DNA of 64,000 nt from Alphaproteobacteria bacterium (GCA_021776235.1 JAJFGG010000014.1:1-64000); one strand, 5' to 3'; numbered from the stretch's first letter, positions 44,503-53,594 are shown. The notes: generated by a model not told the origin, from the sequence alone. Made by a program: numbers and translations.

Positions 44503-44967
44503 ATGACCAAGATCAAATTCAACGCTGCTCGCTGGCAGACGATGTATCGCTGCATCGCCCTGCTATTGGCGGTCTGCGTGAGCACCGCCGCCGCCGCCGC
44601 CGGCAAGACGCCGTCGGGCACGGTCTCGATCGACGAAGTGCAAATCGCCTTCATCGGCAGCGGCAACCTTGGCGGCGGCACCCTGGCCTACGCAGGCCGG
44701 AACTATGGCTTCAAGATCGGCGGCCTCGGCATCGGCGGCGTGGGCATTTCGAAGATCAAGGCGACGGGCGAGGTATACAACCTAAACAACGTCGCGGATT
44801 TTGCCGGCCTCTACGGCCAGCTCCGGGCCGGCGTCGCCTTTTTCGATAAAAGCACCGGCGGGCTGTGGCTCGAGAACACCAGCGGCGTCGTGCTGCATTT
44901 GAACGCCGAGCGCAAGGGGCTGGCATTGTCCCTTGGCGCCGACGGCGTCGTCATAAAGATGCAATAG
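44503..44967 (+). CDS. Conserved secreted hypothetical protein
   Basis: A 154-residue protein with a signal peptide (hydrophobic CIALLLAVCVSTAAAAA, cleavage around residue 30) and a compact, Gly-rich, beta-rich mature part: FIGSGNLGGGTLAYAGRNYGFKIGGLGIGGVG, then GEVYNLNNVADFAGLYGQLRAG. The layout recalls EipA/DUF1134-type envelope proteins (SGxGTL...YNL...YG), but the resemblance is faint and not claimed as membership. AGGAAGGA precedes the ATG. It is probably periplasmic. It lies directly after the nested palindrome and 135 bases before the carboxyltransferase gene, so it seems to be its own unit. Confidence 0.72.
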   Translation: MTKIKFNAARWQTMYRCIALLLAVCVSTAAAAAGKTPSGTVSIDEVQIAFIGSGNLGGGTLAYAGRNYGFKIGGLGIGGVGISKIKATGEVYNLNNVADFAGLYGQLRAGVAFFDKSTGGLWLENTSGVVLHLNAERKGLALSLGADGVVIKMQ

Positions 44968-45102
44968 CAAAGCCGGGGCCGTGTTCGTCGGCGAACCCGG
45001 CCATTATCGGCTGTGATTTTGGCCGAGCAACCAGCGTGCAAGGCAGGCATAAGGCGATGCGCCCTATGACGCAACGGTATGATGCAATGGAGGTAGGCGC
45101 CG

Positions 45103-46662
45103 ATGTCCTGGCAAGCGGAACTGGATGAACTGAAACGGCGCGAGGCGTTGGCGGAAAAGCTGGGCGGCGAAATGCGTGTCCGGCGGCAGAAGGACGGCGG
45201 CCGCTACACCATTCGCGAGCGCATCGAACTGCTGGCCGATGCCGGTTCCTTTCACGAACTGGGAAAAATCGCCGGCATGGCCGAATATGACGGCAACAAC
45301 GACCTGGCGGATTTCGTGCCCTCCAACTTTGTCTTCGGCCGGGCCCGTCTGAACGGCCGGCAGGTGGTGATCAGCGGCGATGACTTCACGGTCCGCGGCG
45401 GCTCGGCCGACGCCACCATCAAGGAAAAGCACCTGTCCGCGGAAGCCATGGCGAATGCCCTGCACCTGCCCCTGGTCCGTCTGGTGGAAGGCTCGGGGGG
45501 CGGCGGCTCTGTCAAGACCATCGAGACCACGGGCCGGGCCAATGTGCCCGGCGTGGTGGGCTGGGACATGGTGGTGGCGAACATGGGCCTGGTGCCGCGG
45601 GTCGCCCTGGGCCTGGGTTCGGTCGCCGGGCTGGGCGCGGCGCATCTGGCGGCCTCGCACTATTCCGTCATGCTCAAGGACAAATCGGCGATGTTCGTCG
45701 CCGGCCCGCCCGTGGTCGAGCGCATCGGCCAGAAACTGACCAAGAACGAGCTGGGCGGCTACAAGATCCAGCTGCGCGCCGGCGCCGTCGATCATGCGGT
45801 CGACACGGAAGAGGAGGCCTTTGCATGCGCCCGGCGGTTCCTCTCCTACCTGCCTCAGTCGATCCACGAACTGCCGCCCAGAAGTATCCCGGACGGGGGC
45901 CAGGCTGACGACCCGAAGCGCCGGGTCGATTGGCTGATCGACGCCGTGCCCCGGGACATTCGCAAGATCTATAAGATGCGCCCCATTGTCGAGGCGCTGG
46001 TGGATCAGGGCTCGTTCTTCGAAATGGGCCGGGCCTACGGTAAATCGGTGATCACCGGGCTGGCCCGGCTGGATGGCTGGCCGGTCGCCTGCATGGCCTC
46101 GGATCCCTATTCCTATGGCGGCTGCTGGACGGCGGATACCTGCCGCAAGGTCACCAAGTTCGTCGATCTGGCGGAAACCTTCCATTTACCCATTGTCAAT
46201 CTGTCCGATTGCCCGGGTTTTCAGGTCGGCCTGGAGGCCGAGGAAAGCGGCGTCATCAAGGAAGGCGTGCGGGCCATGAGCGCGATCTGGCAGACCACGG
46301 TGCCCTGGTGCACGATCATTATCCGCAATGTCTTTGGCGTTGCCGGCGCCGCGCATACCGTGGGCGGTCGCTTTACCACGCGCTATGCCTGGCCGTCGGG
46401 GCGCTGGGGCTCTCTGCCCCTGGAAGGCGGCATCGAGGCCGCCTACAGCGCCGATATCGCCGCCGCGGACGACCCCGACGCCAAGCTGGCCGAGATCACC
46501 GAGCGCCTGGAAAAGCTGCGTTCGCCGTTCCGTTCGGCGGAGGCCTTCTGGATCGAGGAAATCATCGATCCCCGGGACACCCGGGCCCTGCTGTGCGATT
46601 TCGCCAACACCGCCGCGCCCCTGCGCACCACCGGCCCCTCTAGCCACGCCATGCGGCCCTAA
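45103..46662 (+). CDS. Carboxyltransferase-domain protein (acyl-CoA carboxylase beta type)
   Basis: A 519-residue protein with both halves of a biotin-dependent carboxyltransferase. The N-terminal half has ERIELLADAGSFHELG, VVISGDDFTVRGGSADATIKEKH and LVRLVEGSGGGGSVK. The C-terminal half has the acyl-CoA-like GLARLDGWPVACMASDPYSYGGCWTADTCRKVTKFVDLAETFHLPIVNLSDCPGF and VFGVAGAAHT. It transfers a carboxyl group between carboxybiotin and an acyl-CoA, as in propionyl-, acetyl- or methylcrotonyl-CoA carboxylase. No biotin carboxylase or biotin-carrier gene is adjacent. It could work with distant partners or as an orphan. It overlaps the convergent porin gene by four bases. Confidence 0.87.
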   Translation: MSWQAELDELKRREALAEKLGGEMRVRRQKDGGRYTIRERIELLADAGSFHELGKIAGMAEYDGNNDLADFVPSNFVFGRARLNGRQVVISGDDFTVRGGSADATIKEKHLSAEAMANALHLPLVRLVEGSGGGGSVKTIETTGRANVPGVVGWDMVVANMGLVPRVALGLGSVAGLGAAHLAASHYSVMLKDKSAMFVAGPPVVERIGQKLTKNELGGYKIQLRAGAVDHAVDTEEEAFACARRFLSYLPQSIHELPPRSIPDGGQADDPKRRVDWLIDAVPRDIRKIYKMRPIVEALVDQGSFFEMGRAYGKSVITGLARLDGWPVACMASDPYSYGGCWTADTCRKVTKFVDLAETFHLPIVNLSDCPGFQVGLEAEESGVIKEGVRAMSAIWQTTVPWCTIIIRNVFGVAGAAHTVGGRFTTRYAWPSGRWGSLPLEGGIEAAYSADIAAADDPDAKLAEITERLEKLRSPFRSAEAFWIEEIIDPRDTRALLCDFANTAAPLRTTGPSSHAMRP

Positions 46663-47915
46663 AAACGCCGGGCATAGTTCAGGATCAGGCGGTTTTCATT
46701 GGAATCAAACGTTTCGGTGGATTTGACATAGGCATTTATCCAAGCAAACGAGAGGTTCTTGATTGATGGCGGGCGATATCTTAGGACGATATCGCGCTCC
46801 CACTCGCTGCCGTCGCGCCCGTCATTTCGGTCAATGTTGTCGCCCGAGATGTAGCGGCTCATAACGCTCAAACCGTCAAGCATGTCCTTCAGATCGTAGT
46901 CAAGGCGAACCAGCCAAGAGACCTCTCCGCCACGGTCGAAATCCAGCCGGGTCACGCTGTGCCAGGTCGCGTACGAATTGTCATCATTGACACCTCCATC
47001 CCAGGAAACCTGGTGTGAATTGCCACCGACCTTCTGTCCGCCGAACGCCAGTTTGGCGTTGCCACTGCGCAACTGAAGGGTAACGCTTGAAAGGATCGAG
47101 TCATGGTCCGGGCCAACATTGTCCAGAGCGCCGGCGCCATCAGTCCAGCCAAAATACTGATAGGCATCAAGCAACAGACTTGCATCATCAGCCAGTTTCC
47201 ACGGCAATCTGGCATTCAGATACGCCCGGTTCAAAACGTTGTCCGCGTGCCCGGCGGAGGCCTCTATAAAGAGGCCGTTGGCAAAGGTATGCCTGGCGCC
47301 GGCGATGTAGACGACGAACTCATCACCTGTATTGTCCCTATAGTGTCCAAAACCGTCATCCGCCTTCCGCGAACCCCTGTCGGTCGCCAGCCCATAAATG
47401 GTCGTGCCGGCGAGTTCGAGGGAAAGATCGGCCGCCTGAGTGGTCGCTGGCAGCGCGCGGGTCGTACTATCCCTTTTCAGGCCACGCGAGAGCTGCATGC
47501 GGCCGATCCTGAATTGACCGGCATTGGGCAACTTGAAAGCCAAATTGACTTCGCCGAATTTTGCATAGGAATTCTGACTGCCGTCGAGATCATCCCTGAG
47601 CAGGCCCGTACCGCCTTTGCCATTCTCGCCGTCCAGCTTCAAACTACCGAACAAACCGAGATTAAGTTTTACGAGGTCATGCCAATAGGGCGACTGATAG
47701 TTAAGCTTCAGGGTCTGCGCCAAGGCTTCGGAATCGGGATTATCCTGCTTTTTGTCACGATTAAAATAGAACGTCTTTAGTTCCAGGTTGAATTCGCCAA
47801 TATCCTGAGCGGACGCTGTCGGGGCGACCAAGACGGCGATGAACATGTAAAGACAAAACGATCTGCCGGTGTCAGAAAAAGAATCTCTAAAAGTCTCAAA
47901 CATTTCCGTCCACAA
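46659..47915 (-). CDS. OprD-family outer-membrane porin
   Basis: A 418-residue predicted outer-membrane beta-barrel. A signal-like segment FCLYMFIAVLVAPTASAQ ends about residue 36. Many amphipathic beta-strands with aromatic girdles follow, and the C-terminus is Phe (NYARRF), the BAM-recognition type. OprD hallmarks include FNLELKTFYFNRDKKQDNPDSEALAQTLKLNYQSPYWHDLVKLNLGLFGSLKL and the GGTGLL turn. OprD-like porins take up small acids, amino acids or peptides; the substrate cannot be assigned. The real start may be the internal ATG four codons in. It lies alone between the convergent carboxyltransferase gene and the isochorismatase gene upstream. Confidence 0.82.
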   Translation of the reverse strand: MWTEMFETFRDSFSDTGRSFCLYMFIAVLVAPTASAQDIGEFNLELKTFYFNRDKKQDNPDSEALAQTLKLNYQSPYWHDLVKLNLGLFGSLKLDGENGKGGTGLLRDDLDGSQNSYAKFGEVNLAFKLPNAGQFRIGRMQLSRGLKRDSTTRALPATTQAADLSLELAGTTIYGLATDRGSRKADDGFGHYRDNTGDEFVVYIAGARHTFANGLFIEASAGHADNVLNRAYLNARLPWKLADDASLLLDAYQYFGWTDGAGALDNVGPDHDSILSSVTLQLRSGNAKLAFGGQKVGGNSHQVSWDGGVNDDNSYATWHSVTRLDFDRGGEVSWLVRLDYDLKDMLDGLSVMSRYISGDNIDRNDGRDGSEWERDIVLRYRPPSIKNLSFAWINAYVKSTETFDSNENRLILNYARRF

Positions 47916-48031
47916 TCCGCGCCACGCAAGGCCCGTTTCTATACCAGAATGCTGTGTTCAACACACAGTTCAAGACGCGACGTCTGGCGCGCAACGGCAT
48001 TTGTCGCCATTGACAGGTTGCCACACCGCCG

Positions 48032-48727
48032 TCACGACGCAGGCGCCCGGGGGACGGCGCCATAGCGTCGCTGCAGCTCGGTGATGACGTTTTCCAGTGG
48101 TTCCACATCTGCCATTTTCATATCCATATCAAAGAGATTGGCGCGATGGGCGGTCTGACTACGGTCGCCGACCGCCTCTTCGGCGACGATAACGCGAAAA
48201 TTGTGGGAAAAGGCGTCGTTGGCCGCCGCGCGGACACAGCCGCTGGTGGAAATGCCGCAGATCACGATGGTATCGATATGGTCATAGCGGAGGAAGGATT
48301 CGAGCGGTGTTTGGAAAAAACAGGACGCCTTGTTTTTGTACACGACGACGTCCTGCTCGCGTGGCGCGTAGGCATCCGGCCATTGATCGGCTCTGGGCTC
48401 GCGGCTGTAGATCACATCGCCTGCGATACCCAGTTTCTCGTTCCACATGCCCCGGCGGACCGGGTGGCTGCGGTCATCCCGCCGGCTGTAATAAATCGGC
48501 AGGTCCAGGCTGCGGAATACCGCGACCAGCCGGGTGATGTTTTCAACCAACGCCGGATCACCGTCGCCGCATTGTGGGTAGGCGGGATCGACGAACATAT
48601 AGGTGGTATCGATATTGAGTAGCGCGGCCCGTTTGCCGAAGCCAATGCTCTCGCCGAATTTGCCTTTCGCGTATGTCGCCAACTCTTCAGGCGGCAGAAA
48701 GTCCGACCATTTATCCAGTTTGTTCAT
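48032..48727 (-). CDS. Isochorismatase-family amidohydrolase (N-carbamoylsarcosine amidase-like)
   Basis: A 231-residue cysteine hydrolase. The catalytic triad is recognisable: Asp in LLNIDTTYMFVDPAYPQ, Lys in VVYKNKASCFFQTPLESFL and Cys in VICGISTSGCVRAAANDAF (nucleophile within TSGCVRA). The sequence around ISTSGCVRAAA fits N-carbamoylsarcosine or maleamate-type amidases more than true isochorismatases. The substrate is unknown. The gene runs on the minus strand; the hypothetical membrane gene 45 bases upstream may be co-transcribed. Confidence 0.85.
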   Translation of the reverse strand: MNKLDKWSDFLPPEELATYAKGKFGESIGFGKRAALLNIDTTYMFVDPAYPQCGDGDPALVENITRLVAVFRSLDLPIYYSRRDDRSHPVRRGMWNEKLGIAGDVIYSREPRADQWPDAYAPREQDVVVYKNKASCFFQTPLESFLRYDHIDTIVICGISTSGCVRAAANDAFSHNFRVIVAEEAVGDRSQTAHRANLFDMDMKMADVEPLENVITELQRRYGAVPRAPAS

Positions 48728-48772
48728 AATGTTCCATACTCCCCATATTGGCGCTGGTCGAAACGAAGCGGC

Positions 48773-49363
48773 TCACTGCCGCTGCAATATATAGTTCATC
48801 TGCTCCTTGCACGACGGCTGAAGATCTTCGTAATCAATCTCATTGATCAAGTGCCTGGCGTAATGCCCAAAGCAACTGTATCGGTCACTATCGTGCTTGT
48901 CGGCGAGTTCTAGGAAGGGACGGATTTCCGCAGCATCGACGCCCAGAGCAATTAAATAGATTGCCGCGATCAAGGCCGCGCTTTCTTTGTCGTCGCCGGA
49001 CAGCTTGTCACTTTGAATGAGCTCGTTCATGAAGCGAATGAGCTCCGGGCCGAAGGTTTTCAAGCCCGCGCGCCTTTTCTGCTCGTGCTTGGCGGCCAGG
49101 TCGAGTTTTTTCAGTTGCAGTTCAACTTGGTTGATCTCCTCCGACGACGCGTCGAGCCGATAGGCCTGGTAGGTTGCCAGCAGCCCAAGCGCCACAACAA
49201 CAATGCCGAGGCATTTTTGCAAGAGCGTCAGGCCGGAGCGTTGTTCCTTGAGCGCCTGGCGCTTGAGTTCGATTTCCAGTCGCGCCTGCTCCGCCGCGGA
49301 AGCACGCGATACGTTATCGTCTGGGCGCCCGTCGCCTGGCCGCCCTGGATTTTCTTCGCTCAC
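48773..49363 (-). CDS. Hypothetical membrane-anchored protein
   Basis: A 196-residue protein. The N-terminal 35 residues are polar and acidic, followed by a charged helix (EQARLEIELKRQALKEQRS), a membrane segment (LLQKCLGIVVVALGLLATYQAYRL, about residues 45-68) and a cytosolic or periplasmic helical region. The last 60 residues have four cysteines spaced unevenly (YSCFGHYARH, LQPSCKEQMNY). No family is recognised. It lies between the isochorismatase gene and the broken VOC gene. Confidence 0.6.
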   Translation of the reverse strand: MSEENPGRPGDGRPDDNVSRASAAEQARLEIELKRQALKEQRSGLTLLQKCLGIVVVALGLLATYQAYRLDASSEEINQVELQLKKLDLAAKHEQKRRAGLKTFGPELIRFMNELIQSDKLSGDDKESAALIAAIYLIALGVDAAEIRPFLELADKHDSDRYSCFGHYARHLINEIDYEDLQPSCKEQMNYILQRQ

Positions 49364-49675
49364 TACATCCTCCCATTTGCCGTTGAATCAGACGCGACAA
49401 TCATTTGAACCAACGTTTTTCGAACCATCCCTGAAACCATCACGACGCTATCATCATTGCGCCGCGAAGCGTCGAATAATGGTAAGTGCACTGTTTTGCG
49501 CAGGAATGGCCGTAGCCGTTGGTTCACGAGGCTGTCACCCCCCATCAGCCCCGTGGCCTGGGCACAGCCGTGCGGGTTCAAAGGCGGGGCCGGGATTTCC
49601 GAACGCAAACGATCCGCGGCGGCAATTGCCTGAAACCGGTCTAAAGTCACCCGGGCAAACTGAAAGGAGGCGGCG
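49364..49675. other. Intergenic region between divergent genes
   Basis: About 310 bases upstream of both the hypothetical membrane gene and the broken VOC gene. The last 15 bases hold a strong AAAGGAGG ribosome-binding site for the VOC gene. No other gene, palindrome or clear promoter was recognised. Confidence 0.6.
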
Positions 49676-50240
49676 ATGACGGAGACGCAAGCGCCCCGGC
49701 CGACACTGAAACTGGGGCATATGGTCCTCAAGATGCGGGATCTGGAAAAGGTCAAGGGATTCTACCGCGATATTTTAGGCCTGAAGATCACCGAAGAGCG
49801 GGAAGACTTCGGGGTCTTCTTTCGTTTTCGGGATTACCATCACGACATTGCTGTTTTCAAAGTCGCCGACAATGCCCTGGCGCCGGAGCATAACCAGGTC
49901 GGCCTGTCCCATCTGGCCCTGGTCACCGACGACCTGGAGGCGGTCAAGGCCATGTACCGGCGCCTAGATCAAACAGCGCAAAATTGGAATCATTTTTGCG
50001 CTGATAATTTGATCTATTTCTAAGAGTTAGAGCAACTTATTTGCATTCAAATGAACGCAGGTTGCTCTAGAAGCGCACGGCGTTCCCATCGTCAGAACCG
50101 TAGATCACGGCGTTACCAAAAGCGTCTACTTCAAGGATCCGGATGGCAACGAGCTCGAGATCTATTGCGATGTCCCGGAAAGGCCTTGGCGGGAGGTCGA
50201 CACCATAATCAAGGCCGACCACATCGACCTTGACCCCTGA
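49676..50240 (+). pseudogene. Glyoxalase/VOC dioxygenase-fold gene, disrupted by an insertion
   Basis: The first 97 codons encode a VOC-fold protein: KLGHMVLKMRDLEKVKGFYRDILGLKITEERED, then HDIAVFKVADN, HNQVGLSHLALVTDDLEAVKAMYRRL. At 49968 a 103-base element begins. Past it the same protein resumes as EAHGVPIVRTVDHGVTKSVYFKDPDGNELEIYCDVPERPW and ends at TGA 50238-50240. Removing the element with one CTAG copy restores one continuous frame of about 153 residues. With it, translation stops at TAA 50021-50023 after 18 foreign codons, and the metal-binding Glu of GNELEIY is lost. A strong AAAGGAGG precedes the ATG and no other damage is seen, so the insertion is recent. Confidence 0.88.
49968..50070. 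mobile_element. 103-bp double-hairpin element with CTAG duplication
   Basis: It is flanked by CTAG (49964-49967 and 50067-50070), consistent with a 4-base target duplication. Two hairpins lie side by side. The first pairs AGATCAAAC...GCGCAAAA (49966-49983) with TTTTTGCGC...TTTGATCT (49993-50015). The second pairs AGAGCAAC (50029-50036) with GTTGCTCT (50061-50068). The second hairpin belongs to the TAGAGCA family seen elsewhere in the window. It has no coding capacity, so it would be moved by an enzyme encoded elsewhere. Confidence 0.85.
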
Positions 50241-50466
50241 ACGTAGGGCCGTCCAACGGCGCGGAAACCTATCTGGTGGCTTCAGGTTTTAAGTGCAAGT
50301 TTTGAAGTCAACTCTTGCATTGTGAATATGCAATGCCGCGAAAGATACCGCTCAAGTTTCATTATTCACAACGCAAGACCTGCCCCTTGCGCCGTGCATT
50401 CCATCCTCATTCCCTTACCGTCGTTCCCTACACACTCGACACATACCGCGTTTCGCCCTGCGCCGA

Positions 50467-50943
50467 TTACTTGAACGCGGCGCCTTGGCCAAGCCAGCGA
50501 AAAATACGCGGGATCATTTGATTTGATATGGCGAGGCATTGCTGGCCAACCTGGCCGGCTGTTGCCTGCACATGGATGCGATGACGAACACCGGAGAGGT
50601 TCATTTTCGTCACCCGCTTGGCGATATCGGCACCGGGATTCTCCGACAGGACCGAGGCGCAGGCCGCAACCCGAACCGGTATCAGATTGCCCTTCCGATC
50701 GCGGATTTCCACGGTCACCGGCTCACATATGACCGCCAGCTCCAGATGCGGCGGACGGATTGCATTGGATAAGTCATGCACCGGCTGAACTTGGTTGATC
50801 TTTGTTTGGATCTGCCCGGAAATGCAGGTGCGTAGTTCCTTTTCCAGCATGAGCAGATTAATCTTCGGCCGCTCAGCGGCGTGGGCAATAGCGCCCAAAC
50901 ACGCCATCGCGCCTGCAATCGCCAGAACTTTCAGCAGCAACAT
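50467..50943 (-). CDS. Hypothetical secreted protein
   Basis: A 158-residue protein with a clear signal peptide, MLLLKVLAIAGAMACLGAIAHA, cleaved near residue 22. The mature part is mildly basic with three cysteines (ELRTCISG, LAVICEPV, QQCLAIS), suggesting a small periplasmic fold with possible disulfides. No family was recognised. The frame is open to 51081, but the ATG at 50943 starts the signal peptide. It stands alone, divergent from the dioxygenase pair by 316 bases. Confidence 0.6.
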   Translation of the reverse strand: MLLLKVLAIAGAMACLGAIAHAAERPKINLLMLEKELRTCISGQIQTKINQVQPVHDLSNAIRPPHLELAVICEPVTVEIRDRKGNLIPVRVAACASVLSENPGADIAKRVTKMNLSGVRHRIHVQATAGQVGQQCLAISNQMIPRIFRWLGQGAAFK

Positions 50944-51259
50944 CAAAACCCCCGTCGAATCCTGACGAAAACATATTACAATCGCTACGCCACCTCTAGC
51001 GGAAATAATCCGTGTTATGTGTGTTTGGAAGCTGGTGGGATATGCTGGAAGAGGGCCGTAGCGGCCCGAATTGCCCGGCAATCATGACAACACGGCATTC
51101 AACTTTACCGCCCGATGTTCCTGTTGGTTCACCGCCACACCACGTACTCGCCGTTAAGTTGATCTTCGCCATGAACCGGCTTATGTTGCTTTGGCACCCA
51201 GGGTATGCAACCTCTTTTTGTAGCTCCAGCCGTCATCAGATCAACGAAAGGACTGCCAC
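50944..51259. other. Intergenic region upstream of the dioxygenase pair
   Basis: About 315 bases between the secreted hypothetical gene and the first phytanoyl-type dioxygenase. AAAGGA near 51246-51251 serves the TTG start of the dioxygenase. No gene or strong palindrome is evident; it should contain promoters for both divergent genes. Confidence 0.55.
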
Positions 51260-52288
51260 TTGACCATCCGATCCCATCCGCAAGTGAACACGGAAGCCTG
51301 GGCCGAGAAGGTTCCCATGAACCATGCACCGGACTGGCGCGATGTGACGCAGGAAGAGGTGGCCCGGCGCGGCCGGCGATGGCACCAGGACCCGTTGGAT
51401 CGGCCTTGGTTCGAACGGGAGAACTCCGGCGAAGAGCTTGGCTCATGGCTGGAGCAGGGGCTGATTTCCGCGGCCGAGGAAAAGCTCTTGCGGCAGTGGA
51501 TTTCCGGTGGCTACTTCGTCCTCGAGAACGCCATCATTGACACCGAGTTTGGTCTGCTCGATGAATATGCCCGCGACCTCGACAGCGTCTGGACGGCTGA
51601 AGAGGCGCTGCCCGGCCTGCAGCTGATGAGCGTGCGCATCGACGGCACCAAGCGGGAGCCGATGGACCATGCCGAGCTCTTGAGCCTGCCTCTGGAAAAG
51701 CGGCTGGAGCTCCGCGATTCCCAGTCATGGCGCATCCACTACTACCAGCCGTACACCAACGCCGGTCTGCGACTTGCCAGTGCCGAGAAGCTGATGCGCA
51801 TGTGTTACCTGCTGCTGGGCCAGGATCCGCTGCTGCTCAACATGACCGCCTACAAATACACCAGTATCAGCGACCCTCATCAGGATGTCCTGTTCTATCA
51901 CCTTCACCCTGCAAGCTTCTTCGTGGGTATATGGCTGGCCTGTGAGGATGTCAGCCCCGAGAGCGGCCCGCTCGAGGTCTATCCGGGAAGCCAGCAGACA
52001 GTTCCGATCTGGCCAGGCTTCGACAACTACCCACAGACCAATTACCGCACCGCACACCCCGAGGCGGGGAAGGCGCAGTTCGAGTACGTCTGCGACGCGG
52101 TCTCGAAGATGGAGTCGGTAACACTGCCGATCAAGAAGGGGGACGCCATCTTCACGCACGGACGTCTCGTCCACGGCTCCAGGGGAGTTGAAGAACGCGG
52201 CCCGAAGTCACGCTTTTCGATGGTGCTCCATTATACAATACCGGGAGCCAACAGGATCCACGAGGTCGAGGGTTCCTTCAACTATTAG
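51260..52288 (+). CDS. Phytanoyl-CoA dioxygenase family Fe(II)/2OG oxygenase, copy 1
   Basis: A 342-residue non-heme iron, 2-oxoglutarate-dependent oxygenase. The iron-binding HxD is in SDPHQDVLFYHLHP (His about 207, Asp about 209), the distal His is in HGRLVHGSRG (about 305), and an Arg for 2-oxoglutarate follows in KSRFSM. Because the carboxylate is kept, it is expected to hydroxylate rather than halogenate. The start is TTG 51260 with AAAGGA upstream; the paralog aligns from its own first residues, which supports this start. It is the first of two tandem copies 14 bases apart, next to an NRPS, so a carrier-bound amino acid or a peptide is a likely substrate (inference). Confidence 0.86.
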   Translation: MTIRSHPQVNTEAWAEKVPMNHAPDWRDVTQEEVARRGRRWHQDPLDRPWFERENSGEELGSWLEQGLISAAEEKLLRQWISGGYFVLENAIIDTEFGLLDEYARDLDSVWTAEEALPGLQLMSVRIDGTKREPMDHAELLSLPLEKRLELRDSQSWRIHYYQPYTNAGLRLASAEKLMRMCYLLLGQDPLLLNMTAYKYTSISDPHQDVLFYHLHPASFFVGIWLACEDVSPESGPLEVYPGSQQTVPIWPGFDNYPQTNYRTAHPEAGKAQFEYVCDAVSKMESVTLPIKKGDAIFTHGRLVHGSRGVEERGPKSRFSMVLHYTIPGANRIHEVEGSFNY

Positions 52289-52302
52289 GCAGCAGGTTCC
52301 GC

Positions 52303-53328
52303 ATGAAAATCCTACCCCCACCTGAGGTGGACACTGAAGGCTGGGCTGACGAGGTGCACCAGCACCAGCCGCCGGACTGGAGTGGCGTCTCGCCCGAAGA
52401 AGTCGCCCGGCGCGGCCAGCCGTGGAATCAGGATCCATCCCAGCGGCCCTGGTTCGATCAGGACGGAGCCGCGCAGTCGATCAACTCGCAGCTGACGCAG
52501 AAGCTCATCTCGGCGGATGAGGCACGGTTGATGACACAGTGGGTGCGGGACGGTTACTTCGTCCTCGAGAATGCCATCGACCCCTCGCAGTTCGATTTGC
52601 TCGATGCGTATGCCCGGGAGCTCGATGGGCTCTGGGTCAGTACGGACGAACCCTTGAACATGCAGTTCAGCGGTGTGCGCGTCAATGGCGTACGGCGGGG
52701 GCCGGTCGATCACGCCGAGCTGCTGAGCTGGCCGCTGGAGCTACGCCTCAAGTGCCGTGACACCCAAAGTTGGCGCATTCATTACTATCAATCGTACACG
52801 CAGACCGGCCGCGAGCTCGCCCACGCAGACCGGCTAATGCGGATGTGCAATCTGTTGCTGAAGCAATATCCCGCCCTGCTCAACTTGACCGCGTTCAAAT
52901 ACAGCAGCGAGGTTGGTCATCACCAGGACCTGATGTTCTACCATGTCCATCCTGCCAATCACATGGTGGGCGTGTGGCTGGCGTGCGAGGATGTCCAACC
53001 CGAAGCAGGCCCCCTCGCGGTTTACCCGGGCAGCCACAGAATCCCCATCTGGCCCGGCTTCTCGAACTATCCACAGACGAGCTATCGAACCTGCCACCGC
53101 CAGGGGCATATCGATTTCGAGAACTACCTGATCGATTCGGTCTCGGAAGACAATCGGCTGCGGATGCCGATCAAGAAGGGCGACGCAGTCTTCCTGAACG
53201 GACTTTGCGTCCACGGCGCAGACAAGGCCCAGGCACGTGGCGAGTTGACCCGCTTCTCCATTGTCTTTCACTACACCATCCCCGGGGCGGACAAGAGGCT
53301 CGAAATCGAGGGCCCTTTCAACTACTGA
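52303..53328 (+). CDS. Phytanoyl-CoA dioxygenase family Fe(II)/2OG oxygenase, copy 2
   Basis: A 341-residue paralog of the preceding gene; about half of the residues look identical by eye, throughout the length. The iron ligands are HHQDLMFYHVHP (HxD) and GLCVHGADKAQ (distal His), with TRFSIVFHYTIPGA following. Strong shared blocks are QSWRIHYYQ.YT, WLACEDV.PE.GPL.VYPGS and IWPGF.NYPQT.YRT. Its ATG is 14 bases after the stop of copy 1, so both are one transcript. Tandem duplication followed by divergence suggests two related oxidations on one pathway. It converges on the NRPS gene; the 266-base gap between them has no evident gene. Confidence 0.86.
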   Translation: MKILPPPEVDTEGWADEVHQHQPPDWSGVSPEEVARRGQPWNQDPSQRPWFDQDGAAQSINSQLTQKLISADEARLMTQWVRDGYFVLENAIDPSQFDLLDAYARELDGLWVSTDEPLNMQFSGVRVNGVRRGPVDHAELLSWPLELRLKCRDTQSWRIHYYQSYTQTGRELAHADRLMRMCNLLLKQYPALLNLTAFKYSSEVGHHQDLMFYHVHPANHMVGVWLACEDVQPEAGPLAVYPGSHRIPIWPGFSNYPQTSYRTCHRQGHIDFENYLIDSVSEDNRLRMPIKKGDAVFLNGLCVHGADKAQARGELTRFSIVFHYTIPGADKRLEIEGPFNY

Positions 53329-53594
53329 AGCGGGCGCGCGGGTTTGGTGCCCGCGAGGCGTTCCTGGTCGAGCCCGGCGCGGAGGACATCGCCCGCCCGC
53401 CCGCCGAACCTTGGTGTTATGTCAGCGCTCGTTAGTATTAGACCGAATGCGATTTCAAATTACGCAATCCAGGCCGCGACGGCGGCCCGGCGCTAATGCG
53501 CCGCCGCCCCTGAAGCTCTTGCGGAGCGGTGCGCCATGGCGCACGAGCGTGAGCGACAATAGCTAGAAATGAACCGATGAATATCGAAACTGCT

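Noticed and set aside
51260-53328. Idea that the two PhyH-type enzymes are halogenases of the SyrB2 kind
   Set aside because: Both keep the iron-binding aspartate in HxD; halogenases have Gly or Ala at that place.
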